NCBI GenBank assembly: GCA_016844745.1
Contig: JAERMQ010000012.1
Location: 1 to 63,524 of the forward strand
Source of the DNA: Ignavibacteria bacterium
GTDB lineage: Bacteria; Bacteroidota; Ignavibacteria; Kapaibacteriales; UBA2268
Direction: 5' to 3'
DNA length: 63,524 nt
This document shows positions 1-7,886 of the stretch, piece by piece. A model generated the notes under the pieces. It saw only the letters and a list, made by a program, of their open reading frames with translations. It did no database searches and was not told the origin of the DNA. Within the stretch, counting starts at the first letter, position 1, and each line of letters starts with the position of its first letter. A program made the translations under genes and the position numbers.

Positions 1-1878
1 ATAAACGGCGCCGATTCTCTTCCGGTCCGACCACACGAGTGTCATTTAGTAAAGAAGAGGGTTTTAGATGCAAACGGAAAACCAACAAATACTTTTGAAA
101 ATGATAAACTCATGCTTTATGTTGCAAGTTGGGGATGGAGTCATTTGGACTCAAACAGGGGTGGCAAGGCTTTGGGAGGTATTATTGCATTTGAAATTGA
201 GGGATATAAAACCAATCCTACTAATGTAACGGTTACTCGGCAGCAGTATTGGGGATATGATGATGACAGGGTATACTCTACCTCAAACAAATTATCTCAA
301 ATGCCGGCAGACAATTATAACTCGAAGTGGGATAGACGAAGCACTCATACTGTACAGAGCGTACATATAGATTTGGTTAATCAATTTTTCCTGACAGCCG
401 ATGAATTCGGTTCTCCATTTATGTCATTATTAGATTCTACAATTGGACCAGTAAATTATTTAAGCCGTTTTGAAGCAGATGATACAACTAAAACATATCA
501 TTATAGCGAATGGAAAAATTTATGGGGATACTCTCAAAATGGTTCAGCTCCGGCTGAATTCTATAACGACGATAGAAAAATTGGGAATTATATTAAAATC
601 TGGAGTTCGGATAGCACTCAATGTTGGGTAAAAGGAAGGGGAACAAACGATTCAACAAGCGAGATTGGAGGTCCATTGGGTTCTTATGATACACCGGATA
701 TACTACCTGAAGATTATATACTCAACGGTATAAATGCATCTTTATCAAATTCCGAAATAAGAAATAATTCCGAAGCGCTTATTGGAGGAAATCCAAATCC
801 GTTCTTTTTGGATGCAACAAATACTTCCACACCACAAGTTGGTCCAAATACATGCCATCATTTTAATACCGTATATGGAGTTACCGGACATCTTCCAAAC
901 GATGCTAATCTTACAGGTGATGAAAAGTATAAAATCAGGAGGGAGGTTTACACATCAAATTATTCTCAGGGTGCACGGGTAATTGATTTAAAAGATTTTA
1001 TAAAAGGTTCATTTTCTTATGATACTGTCCAACGAATTGTTCGTGAACGCGCTTATTTTGATTGCTTGCCTACATTAACATATAATCAAACCGACAGATA
1101 TTTTTATATGATAAAAGATGTTGGGAGAAGACATATAGACGATTGCCTAAATAAAAATGAATTAAACAATTATTATAAAGACCAAATTAGTGAATATCCG
1201 AATTATTTCCTGGGTATTTGGGATGTACTGCCGGATGTTGCCGATGCCACCTATCGACCGGAATTGCAAAGTGATGAATCATTTATTTATGCTTTAGGAC
1301 AAAACGCAAAACAGGGTCCCTGGCTGCAAAACGGCGGCTTCCTGATACTTAGGTATTTCAGGGATGAAATAGGAGGTACTATATCGGGTTTTGCAGGAAC
1401 CACAAATGATATGGCATTCCGTGAAGTGAATCTACAGGGAGAATTTAAAGTGCAGAGGGATGTTACAATCGATACCGGAACAACTGTTAATATTCTGCCT
1501 GGGAGGGATAACGACCCGGGTATATTTACATCAACTGCATTTAATGTCGGTACAAATGGCGTTAAACAAATTAACGTTTACGGTACATTAAATATCAGCA
1601 TGCCCGAAGGAGATATTGAACAAGGCACTTCAATTGTTTTTAATGTACCGGTAATAGTTAAAAATGGAGGTAAACTTGTAATTTATAAAATACGAAATTC
1701 TAAAACCGAACCTGTTGTATTCAATGAAAATGTAACAGTTGACAAAGGAGGTTTACTTGAAATTAATAAAAATTCTTATGTATCTTTTTATAGGACTGTT
1801 TGTATTTACGGCAAAATTGATGTGTTTGGTGTTGCAGATTCTCTTGCAACAATAGTAGGTAATATTATTAAAGAATAA
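1..1878 (+). CDS. Large secreted protein, C-terminal part (start outside window)
   Basis: The frame is open from base 1, so the gene begins upstream of the window; the first internal ATG at 112 is not its start. The visible ~625 residues are rich in Asn, Tyr, Trp and Asp, as in exported proteins, and I recognise no enzyme motif. The last ~150 residues (from about base 1420) are short alternating beta-type repeats with recurrent phrases such as VNILPG, INVYGTLNIS and KNGGKLVIYK, like a right-handed beta-helix. The protein stops at a TAA without a sorting domain, yet a separate T9SS tail lies about 90 bases downstream in another frame. It may be a secreted adhesin or surface protein whose tail was disconnected. 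Function unknown. Confidence 0.7.
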   Translation: MNGADSLPVRPHECHLVKKRVLDANGKPTNTFENDKLMLYVASWGWSHLDSNRGGKALGGIIAFEIEGYKTNPTNVTVTRQQYWGYDDDRVYSTSNKLSQMPADNYNSKWDRRSTHTVQSVHIDLVNQFFLTADEFGSPFMSLLDSTIGPVNYLSRFEADDTTKTYHYSEWKNLWGYSQNGSAPAEFYNDDRKIGNYIKIWSSDSTQCWVKGRGTNDSTSEIGGPLGSYDTPDILPEDYILNGINASLSNSEIRNNSEALIGGNPNPFFLDATNTSTPQVGPNTCHHFNTVYGVTGHLPNDANLTGDEKYKIRREVYTSNYSQGARVIDLKDFIKGSFSYDTVQRIVRERAYFDCLPTLTYNQTDRYFYMIKDVGRRHIDDCLNKNELNNYYKDQISEYPNYFLGIWDVLPDVADATYRPELQSDESFIYALGQNAKQGPWLQNGGFLILRYFRDEIGGTISGFAGTTNDMAFREVNLQGEFKVQRDVTIDTGTTVNILPGRDNDPGIFTSTAFNVGTNGVKQINVYGTLNISMPEGDIEQGTSIVFNVPVIVKNGGKLVIYKIRNSKTEPVVFNENVTVDKGGLLEINKNSYVSFYRTVCIYGKIDVFGVADSLATIVGNIIKE

Positions 1879-1970
1879 AAAAGAGTCTTCTGAAATTAAA
1901 CACAAATTTTGCGATACATCCTTCTTTCAAATCTTTATATTATTTACATTTATTAATAAATCTCAAGTAA

Positions 1971-2321
1971 GATGATTTACTGCTGCATTCCGGTGGTGGA
2001 GGAGGTCAGCAAAAGCAATCCATACAGATAGAAACAAATCCAAAAGAAGAAACAAATTTAATTAATAAGATTGATTATATGACTCCTAACCCAGTAATGA
2101 ATAATTCAGACATCCAATTTACTATTATTGAGGATTGCGATGTTGCATTAGATATTATAAATGAATCCGGTCAATTAATAAAAAATTTGGTAAGAGGATT
2201 TCATAAACCCGGTACATTTAACGTTAGGCTGGATGCGCATGATATGAATTCCGGTGTATATTTAGTTACGCTCAAAGCATGTGAACAGATTGCAATTATG
2301 AAATTCCAGGTATTAAAATAA
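1971..2321 (+). pseudogene. Detached T9SS type A C-terminal sorting domain
   Basis: The frame is open from 1971, just after an in-frame TAA at 1968-1970. The first ATG is at 2079. The product reads like a classic T9SS tail: TPNPVMNNSDIQF, then ALDIINESGQLI, then GVYLVTLKA and a final basic KFQVLK. There is no signal peptide and no body domain. A Gly/Gln linker (HSGGGGGQQKQ) precedes the first ATG without its own start, which suggests this was the 3' end of a larger gene, probably the CDS ending at 1878, in which the intervening ~90 bases have decayed. A small independent ORF from 2079 is less likely. Confidence 0.65.
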
Positions 2322-2360
2322 ATATCATCGGAATTTCACTAATTAATCACTAAAATACAT

Positions 2361-2397
2361 TTCCCTATCGTTTAGAGGAATACTTGACGGTAGGGAA
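2361..2397. terminator. Hairpin between converging genes
   Basis: The ten-base arms TTCCCTATCG and CGGTAGGGAA pair with one G-T pair around a 17-base loop. The hairpin lies between the T9SS tail and the convergent ptsI gene and is followed by an AT-rich run. It probably acts as a bidirectional terminator; there is no strong U tract. Confidence 0.45.
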
Positions 2398-2427
2398 TAT
2401 ATTTCCTAAATTAAATAAGTATCTTTA

Positions 2428-4146
2428 TTATATCGAAAGTTTAGCACGAACTTCGGAACGGGATGAACAGCTTAAAACTTCCCCGGCAAGCTTGACAGCT
2501 TCCTCATAATTAATAGAACGAATACGGTTCTTGAGTTCTAAAAGTATGCGGGGTGAAACGCTAAGTTCATTAATTCCCATACCGATAAGCATTGCAGTAG
2601 CGCCGGAATGTCCCGCCAACTCACCGCAAACTGATACGCTAATTTTCTTTTCTTTGGCGCTGTCGATTGTAATTTTAATTAATTGAAGTACAGCCGGATG
2701 GAATGAATCAAAGACATCCGATACGAGTTCATTTCCCCGGTCGGCAGCTAAGGTGTATTGAGTAAGGTCGTTTGTGCCAATACTGAAAAATGAAACATGC
2801 GAGGCAAAATCTTTTGACTTTAAAGCTGCTGCAGGAGTTTCAATCATAATTCCTACAGGAATATGCCGGTCGAAGGCAATATCGGCAGTATCGAGCGATT
2901 TTTTGCATCTTTCTATTAATTCAATTGAACTTTGAACCTCCCTGAGGCTTGTAACCATAGGAAGCATTATTCGTACATTTTTGTTTTTCGAAGCTCGAAG
3001 TATGGCATAAATCTGTGTTTCGAATATATCCAGACGTGAAAGTAAAAACCGTATTCCCCGAAAGCCTAAGGCAGGATTGGACTCATGATGCGGCATACCT
3101 TCGGCGAATTTATCACTTCCCACATCGAACACCCTTATAGTAATATTATTCGGATATGTCCGCTGTGCCATATTTAAATACCATTGATATTGCTCCTCTT
3201 CCGAAGGAAAATGCTGCAGAGCCATTAGCAAATGCTCCGAGCGAACAAGTCCGATTCCTTCAGCGCCAACCATAGTTGAGGAATCAATATCTTCGATAAA
3301 ATCAATATTAGTGCAAAGCTTGATTGGTTTTCCATCCCGTGTTGTAGAACTAAGCTTGACAAGAGCGCCAAGCTCTTTGCGATGTAATTCTTCCTTGCTT
3401 TTCCTTTCCAGATATTCTCTATGAGTAGCAGGTGTCGGGTTGCAAATAATCGTTCCGGAGTAGCCATCGATAATGATATCAATGTTATCATCAATAAGGA
3501 GAAGAACTTCATTAACTCCTATTACTGCAGGCATTTCGAAAGAACGGGCTAATATCGAAGCATGAGAAGCTATTCCTCCGACCTCAGTCACAATTCCTTT
3601 GACTCCTGCATGATGAAAGTTTACAATATCAGTTGGCGAAACCGACTTAGCAATGACAATCGAACCCGCTTCAATAGAGAAGGGAACAGAGCGGTTTCTT
3701 AAATATGATAAAAGGTTTTCCTTTATATTGTCAAGCTCAAAGGATTTCTCTTTGAGTAATTTATCTTTGGATTGCTGAAAAAATTGCTTTTGGTGGTCGA
3801 ATTCCAGAATTACGGCAGATTCTACCGGGAAGCCGTCTTTAATGCGGCGGCGGATGGATTCGTTGAGAAAAGGGTCTTTCAGGATTAGCAAATTTGATTC
3901 AAGAATAGCAAAAACATTTTTCGATTCCTTAGCGGATTTGCTCAAATGAGTTGTGAATTCATCGATTAAGTCATGCTGGGCAATTTCGAATCGCTTTATT
4001 TCTTCAGGAATATCGATTTCGCAGATTATCGAAGGCATAATGACAGACTCGGATTTAATCACGACTGCCGGACCAATAGCGATACCATAAGAGGAAGGGA
4101 TTCCCTTTATAATTAGTTCTTTATTTTTTTTTGCCTGTTTTGCCAC
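2428..4146 (-). CDS. ptsI: PTS enzyme I (phosphoenolpyruvate-protein phosphotransferase)
   Basis: This cytoplasmic kinase takes phosphate from phosphoenolpyruvate and passes it to HPr. The 572 residues match the family length. The phosphohistidine segment GGIASHASILAR puts the active His at 195. The barrel domain has the EGIGLVRSEHL and IGTNDLTQYTLAADR motifs, and the catalytic Cys is at 507 in VCGELAG. The start is GTG at 4146 with no Shine-Dalgarno sequence, because the heptamer repeat arm starts 6 bases upstream. It should form an operon with ptsH, but an S23-type ORF in a stem now separates them. No EIIA/EIIB/EIIC genes are nearby, so a regulatory PTS (with HPr Ser46) is plausible. Confidence 0.95.
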   Translation of the reverse strand: MAKQAKKNKELIIKGIPSSYGIAIGPAVVIKSESVIMPSIICEIDIPEEIKRFEIAQHDLIDEFTTHLSKSAKESKNVFAILESNLLILKDPFLNESIRRRIKDGFPVESAVILEFDHQKQFFQQSKDKLLKEKSFELDNIKENLLSYLRNRSVPFSIEAGSIVIAKSVSPTDIVNFHHAGVKGIVTEVGGIASHASILARSFEMPAVIGVNEVLLLIDDNIDIIIDGYSGTIICNPTPATHREYLERKSKEELHRKELGALVKLSSTTRDGKPIKLCTNIDFIEDIDSSTMVGAEGIGLVRSEHLLMALQHFPSEEEQYQWYLNMAQRTYPNNITIRVFDVGSDKFAEGMPHHESNPALGFRGIRFLLSRLDIFETQIYAILRASKNKNVRIMLPMVTSLREVQSSIELIERCKKSLDTADIAFDRHIPVGIMIETPAAALKSKDFASHVSFFSIGTNDLTQYTLAADRGNELVSDVFDSFHPAVLQLIKITIDSAKEKKISVSVCGELAGHSGATAMLIGMGINELSVSPRILLELKNRIRSINYEEAVKLAGEVLSCSSRSEVRAKLSI

Positions 4147-4152
4147 GTTATT

Positions 4153-4185
4153 TAATGGTCAATGGTTAATGGTTAATGGTTAATG
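4153..4185. repeat. Heptamer array, left arm of a stem around the S23-type ORF
   Basis: Tandem GGTTAAT/GGTCAAT units. The reverse complement matches 31 of 33 bases of the array at 4545-4578, so the two arms can enclose the ORF between them as a giant hairpin. This arm also encodes the last residues and stop of that ORF. Confidence 0.85.
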
Positions 4186-4531
4186 ATTTTTTTGATGTTT
4201 TGATGATTGTAGTAAGGAGTTTCATTATTTCTAAAGCATCTTTAATGATTGAGTCAAATTCCGTTTCTGTTAAATAATAAGTTGCTTTTAATAATTCGAG
4301 CCAGAAAATAGTTTCATCACATTCTTTTTGTGCAATAGCAAGTTTGTGAATAAAATCAGATTTACTCTCAGCATTATCGCCCTCTCGAATATTAGCACCA
4401 ACACTGGTACCAGCTCGTAGCATCTGTTTACTAAGAACAAATTCCTTCTTTTGTTCGCTTAAATATTTGTAAAGATTAACAATTCTAATTGCAAACTGAA
4501 ATGATTTATCTTTTATGATATTCTGTTTCAT
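4166..4531 (-). CDS. Four-helix-bundle protein, S23/IVP family
   Basis: The 121 residues match the family first found as ORFs inside 23S rRNA intervening sequences (TIGR02436-type). The visible signature is FAIRIVNLYKYLS, LSKQMLRAGTSVGANIREG, then KLAIAQKECDETIFWLELL. Members are small helical bundles thought to bind nucleic acid or protein; some relatives serve as accessory proteins of diversity-generating retroelements. It sits between ptsH and ptsI in the same direction and is bounded by inverted heptamer arrays. Its C-terminal residues LTINH come from the repeat arm. Product family is clear; biological role unknown. Confidence 0.85.
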   Translation of the reverse strand: MKQNIIKDKSFQFAIRIVNLYKYLSEQKKEFVLSKQMLRAGTSVGANIREGDNAESKSDFIHKLAIAQKECDETIFWLELLKATYYLTETEFDSIIKDALEIMKLLTTIIKTSKKSLTINH

Positions 4532-4544
4532 TTCATTCCTTTAT

Positions 4545-4578
4545 CATTAACCATTAACCATTGACCATTAACCATTGA
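4545..4578. repeat. Heptamer array, right arm of the stem
   Basis: CATTAACC/CATTGACC units, inverted relative to 4153-4185. The array ends one base short of the ptsH stop codon (4580-4582). Confidence 0.85.
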
Positions 4579-4579
4579 T

Positions 4580-4846
4580 TTACATTTCCCCGAAACCGGA
4601 TTCGAATAATTCGACCATTTCATTTAAAGATTCCGTTTCGTCGGGACCTTCAGCGCGCAGCATAAGTTTACACCCCTGCTCAGCGGCTAAAGTCATTACT
4701 CCAATTATACTTTTTGCATTAATTGTAAACCCTTCCCTGATTAACAATACTTCTGATTTGTACTTGGCTGCCAGCTTGACTACTGCTGCAGCCGGTCTTG
4801 TGTGCATGCCTGCCCTGTTTTTTATCGTTACCTCGTATTCGACCAT
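4580..4846 (-). CDS. ptsH: HPr phosphocarrier protein
   Basis: HPr accepts phosphate from enzyme I and donates it to EII components. The 88 residues fit the family. His15 is in AGMHTRPAA and Ser46 in KSIIGVMTLAA, exactly the canonical positions, so both PEP-dependent phosphorylation and HPr-kinase control at Ser46 are possible. It is upstream of ptsI in transcription order, with the S23-type ORF between. The gap of about 160 bases upstream of its start is AT-rich and carries no gene. Confidence 0.95.
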   Translation of the reverse strand: MVEYEVTIKNRAGMHTRPAAAVVKLAAKYKSEVLLIREGFTINAKSIIGVMTLAAEQGCKLMLRAEGPDETESLNEMVELFESGFGEM

Positions 4847-5003
4847 TTCTAATTATTTGTTCAAAAAAAATTAATTATTCGTAAAGACGTTGAATGAAAC
4901 TACTTTACAACCACGTAAATTAACGAAAATGTTTGAATTTTGTTGTTAAAATAATTCAATAAGTTTAGTTAGTCAATTAATCCAAATCCGATATAAAAGG
5001 TTC

Positions 5004-5735
5004 TCAAATCAGTGCAGGTTCAAATTCTTCATAAGTTTCAAATTCAATTTTATCTTCGACAACCTGTTCCGGTTGAGAGAGCAACACAGGAAATCCATCA
5101 TCATTGATAGTAATAAAATTCGAAGGGGTATCAGTCCAGCAGCCGGTGTTGTAATATTTTATATGCCCAAAATCCATTTCACCTGCAATGTGAGTATGAC
5201 CGCAAATTACAATATTTGAACCCTTATTTTCTGCATATTTAGCTGCTCCGTTTGCAACCTCATTAGCCACCCTAAGCCATGATTTCGATTTGCCTTTCAA
5301 CCAGCGACTTATGAATTGGTTACTTGATTCGATTTTCTGTAATTTCATGTAAAACCATGCTGATAAATCAGAAATTATCCTATGGTTTGAAAGAAATTTG
5401 TCGAATTGATGACCATGTATAGCAAGAATTTTCTGACCTCCCTGGACGAAAATATATTCGTCATAAACTTTAACTCCAATTAAGTGGCTGAGTATGTTAC
5501 TTGAACCGTCATGATTACCTGCAACCCAGATAATATGTTTCTTTTTGGATATTTTTCTTATAAAACTCAATATCTTCCAATGAGAGCCAATAAGACGTTT
5601 GAAATTCCAGTCATCAAAAATATCTCCCAAAAGAATTAGTCTGTCAAAATTTGTCTCTTTTAATATTTGCAGCAATTCCTTTGCCCGGCAAACATCCGAA
5701 CCAAGGTGCGTATCCGAAATTAATAATGTCGTCAT
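5004..5735 (-). CDS. Calcineurin-like metallophosphoesterase, LpxH-type
   Basis: The 243 residues contain the full metallophosphoesterase motif set: ISDTHLGSD at the N-terminus, LLGDIFDDW, VAGNHDGSS, AIHGHQFD and ICGHTHIAG. Length and motif spacing resemble UDP-2,3-diacylglucosamine diphosphatase, which cleaves UDP-diacylglucosamine to lipid X in lipid A synthesis. That substrate is inferred; the metal-binding fold is seen. It is a single gene on the minus strand with an AT-rich upstream region followed by a REP-like hairpin. Confidence 0.8.
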   Translation of the reverse strand: MTTLLISDTHLGSDVCRAKELLQILKETNFDRLILLGDIFDDWNFKRLIGSHWKILSFIRKISKKKHIIWVAGNHDGSSNILSHLIGVKVYDEYIFVQGGQKILAIHGHQFDKFLSNHRIISDLSAWFYMKLQKIESSNQFISRWLKGKSKSWLRVANEVANGAAKYAENKGSNIVICGHTHIAGEMDFGHIKYYNTGCWTDTPSNFITINDDGFPVLLSQPEQVVEDKIEFETYEEFEPALI

Positions 5736-5845
5736 AGTAAATTTTTAATATTAATTAAATTATTTACGAAAATACCATACTATAGTTAACATTTAATTTG
5801 GATTATGTTAAAATTGTGTTATTATTAAGGAGGGTTCTAAAAATT

Positions 5846-5920
5846 GTCATTCAGAGCGAAGCGAAGAATCCAGTTTCGTAAAATTCAACAAGATAGATTC
5901 TTCGCTTCGCTCTGAATGAC
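5846..5920. repeat. REP-like hairpin
   Basis: Two perfect 25-base arms start GTCATTCAGAGCGAAGCGAA and close with its complement around a 25-base loop. The family (GTCATTC...GAAGAATCC) recurs at 30021-30090 and 33022-33097, with half copies at 34830, 46692 and 57788. It lies between the two minus-strand genes. Confidence 0.9.
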
Positions 5921-5980
5921 AGTCAAATTTGGATTTATAGAACCCATCTATAATTCATAATTTATTTCAAAGTCTCTACA

Positions 5981-6811
5981 TCAAATACCTTTAATTAGTT
6001 TTCCATGTTTGTCAATATCAAGAGCATTTCTTTCTTCTATATTAGTACGGCGGGGATGGTCAAGGATGTGCGCTATATACATATTTTCATACCAAACTAA
6101 ATCATGGAAAGGTCTTGAACCCGGGCAAGTCCTATCTTTATCAATTTTCCTGAACTGCTGTTCCGAATTAAATTCTTCGATTGCAGCTAACTCGCCGCAC
6201 CAGCGATTTGCGAAGTAAAAATTTACATCGTCAAAGTAAATAGTAACAGCAGGATTATAAAACCCAACATCTGAAGTAAGGCAGCGAAGTGCATGTTTAG
6301 CTCCGGTATACACATCGGTATCGATTGATATGAATCCAAGAGGAGCGTCCGTTGATAATTTCGAGACAAATATATCCACCGTATCCTTTATATCACCAAT
6401 GATAAGTTCAGCCCTGTCATTTATTTTTTTTAATAATTGCTCTTTATCGGACATTCTAAAATCACCTGCAATCCACATTTCGGGATGGTCTTTATAGCTT
6501 TCAATGTTTGGAATACCTTGCCCGGAATCGAGTCCGAATATTCTGAATTCCACCCCCGTTGCCTCAGTTACAATTTCGGATAATTCAATCAAATTCATAA
6601 GTCCATCACCGGAGGCGACGCCGAATTCTGCAATTGTAGTTTTATTTTTACCGAAATATATGGCAATATCAGCAGCCCTGAAAAGAGAATACGCATAATG
6701 CGGTCGTTTCAGGATGCCGAGTAATTCCTTCTGTCGGGCATTACCAAAAATTTTTACAAATATTTTAATAATATTTGATAATGATGGTTGAAAAAAAGTT
6801 CTTATTTGCAT
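5981..6811 (-). CDS. SAM-dependent methyltransferase, TylF/MycF-like
   Basis: 276 residues. The SAM-binding loop is FGVASGDGLMNL, followed by an acidic strand end in IFGLDSGQGIP. Later segments FISIDTDVYTGAKHAL and VTIYFDDVNF are typical of TylF/MycF-like O-methyltransferases, which use paired Asp residues for metal. The substrate cannot be read from the sequence. The neighbours (phosphoesterase, tsaC) do not form a pathway with it. Its ATG is preceded by GAGGAGAA, a good ribosome binding site. Confidence 0.7.
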   Translation of the reverse strand: MQIRTFFQPSLSNIIKIFVKIFGNARQKELLGILKRPHYAYSLFRAADIAIYFGKNKTTIAEFGVASGDGLMNLIELSEIVTEATGVEFRIFGLDSGQGIPNIESYKDHPEMWIAGDFRMSDKEQLLKKINDRAELIIGDIKDTVDIFVSKLSTDAPLGFISIDTDVYTGAKHALRCLTSDVGFYNPAVTIYFDDVNFYFANRWCGELAAIEEFNSEQQFRKIDKDRTCPGSRPFHDLVWYENMYIAHILDHPRRTNIEERNALDIDKHGKLIKGI

Positions 6812-6879
6812 TTTCTCCTCATAATTTAATTTAAACTGGTTGATTATAGGCTTTTATACTGTCGTATTTTAGGCTTTAG

Positions 6880-7007
6880 GATTAGGATAGATGAGTTTTG
6901 AGTTATAAATTATTATAGTCAAGCTACAATTATAATTTATAATTCATAATTTATAATTTATAATTTTTACCTAAATGCCTACATTCTAAACTCCTACAGC
7001 CTAAAGC
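6880..7007. repeat. AT-rich simple repeats in the gap upstream of the methyltransferase
   Basis: The short gap holds repeated TATAATTCATAATTTATAATTT units, then TCCTACAGCCTAAAGCCTAA units, related to other low-complexity spacers in the window. No gene is seen. Confidence 0.55.
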
Positions 7008-7619
7008 CTAATATCCTAATGAAATTGCACCTTCCCGCAGAATATTTATTTTTCCCGAAGATAAATCAACAATGGTAGATTCCATGCCTAACTGGGCTTC
7101 TCCCCCATCAATAATTCCTTCAATTGCACCATCGAAATAATCTTTAGCCTCTTGTAAATTCAATGCAGCCGGCTTACTTGAAAGATTAGCTGATGTGCCT
7201 GCTATTGGTTCTCCCAATTCTCTAATTAAATCCAATAAGAAAGCCTGCGCTGGAATTCTGACTGCAACAGTACCATTCTTACTATTTATTAAACTCGTAA
7301 TTTCATCTTTTGCTTTAAGTATGATTGTAAGCGCTCCGGGAAGGTATATTTCTGCTAATAAATAAAATGGGTCAGGAATTTCAGTTACATAATCATTAAT
7401 ACTTGAAATATCGGAAAAGTAAAGCGCGAGAGGTTTATCGTATTTACGATTTTTCAATTCATATATTCTATTTATTGATTTTTTATTGGAAGCAATACAT
7501 CCTATACCATAAACAGTATCGGTCGGAAATGCAATAATCCCGCCGGATTTGAGTATAGCTGCTGATTGTTGCAAAGCAGTTTTATATTTTTTTTCCGGTA
7601 TTATTATTTCAGTTTTCAT
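7008..7619 (-). CDS. tsaC: L-threonylcarbamoyladenylate synthase
   Basis: The enzyme makes threonylcarbamoyl-AMP from threonine, bicarbonate and ATP for the t6A modification of ANN-decoding tRNAs. The 203 residues show the YrdC/Sua5 signature: IIAFPTDTVYGIGC, NRKYDKPLALYF, PGALTIILKA, VAVRIPA and PIAGTSANLSSKPA, then GMESTIVDLS near the end. The length fits the single-domain TsaC form. A long palindrome begins 15 bases upstream of the ATG, so its promoter region overlaps a repeat. Confidence 0.92.
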   Translation of the reverse strand: MKTEIIIPEKKYKTALQQSAAILKSGGIIAFPTDTVYGIGCIASNKKSINRIYELKNRKYDKPLALYFSDISSINDYVTEIPDPFYLLAEIYLPGALTIILKAKDEITSLINSKNGTVAVRIPAQAFLLDLIRELGEPIAGTSANLSSKPAALNLQEAKDYFDGAIEGIIDGGEAQLGMESTIVDLSSGKINILREGAISLGY

Positions 7620-7634
7620 TATTTAACCATTTTC

Positions 7635-7707
7635 AACTTTCTGAAAGTAGGGAAACTTTCCGAAAGTAATTTCACTTTCAGAAAGTTTCCCTACTTTCGG
7701 AAAGTTT
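7635..7707. repeat. Near-perfect 33-base-arm palindrome of CTTTC/GAAAG units
   Basis: Arms 7635-7667 and 7674-7707 are reverse complements apart from two exchanged bases. Each arm is itself made of small inverted GAAAG/CTTTC pieces around TAGGGAAA. It sits between the tsaC start and the stop of the T9SS remnant. Confidence 0.85.
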
Positions 7708-7712
7708 GCTTT

Positions 7713-7886
7713 TTATCTAACAACAACTATTTTCTCCGTCAAAACTTCATTTCCTTCCCGTACAACGCATAAATACACACCGCTGCGCAATGCAGAAACA
7801 TTGATATTCAAAGGACTCTCGCCTTCTATTTTGCTATCAAATACTTTCTCGCCGAGAAGGTTGTAGATGGCAACAGTGTCGCTCAA
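7713..7886 (-). pseudogene. Beheaded T9SS sorting domain
   Basis: Read on the minus strand, the 57 codons after the ATPase stop give SDTVAIYNLLGEKVFDSK, LNINVSALRSGVYLCVV and a final EKIVVVR before TAA: the second half of a T9SS tail. The usual leading PNP segment and the body of the protein are missing. The codons are in the same frame as the ATPase gene, whose TAA lies immediately before them. This is the 3' end of a host gene replaced upstream by foreign DNA; it has no start of its own. Confidence 0.8.

Noticed and set aside
4166..4531. True 23S rRNA intervening sequence
   Set aside because: No rRNA sequence surrounds it; the neighbours are ptsH and ptsI.
4575..4874. Plus-strand frame opposite ptsH
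   Set aside because: Shadow of the clear ptsH gene on the other strand.
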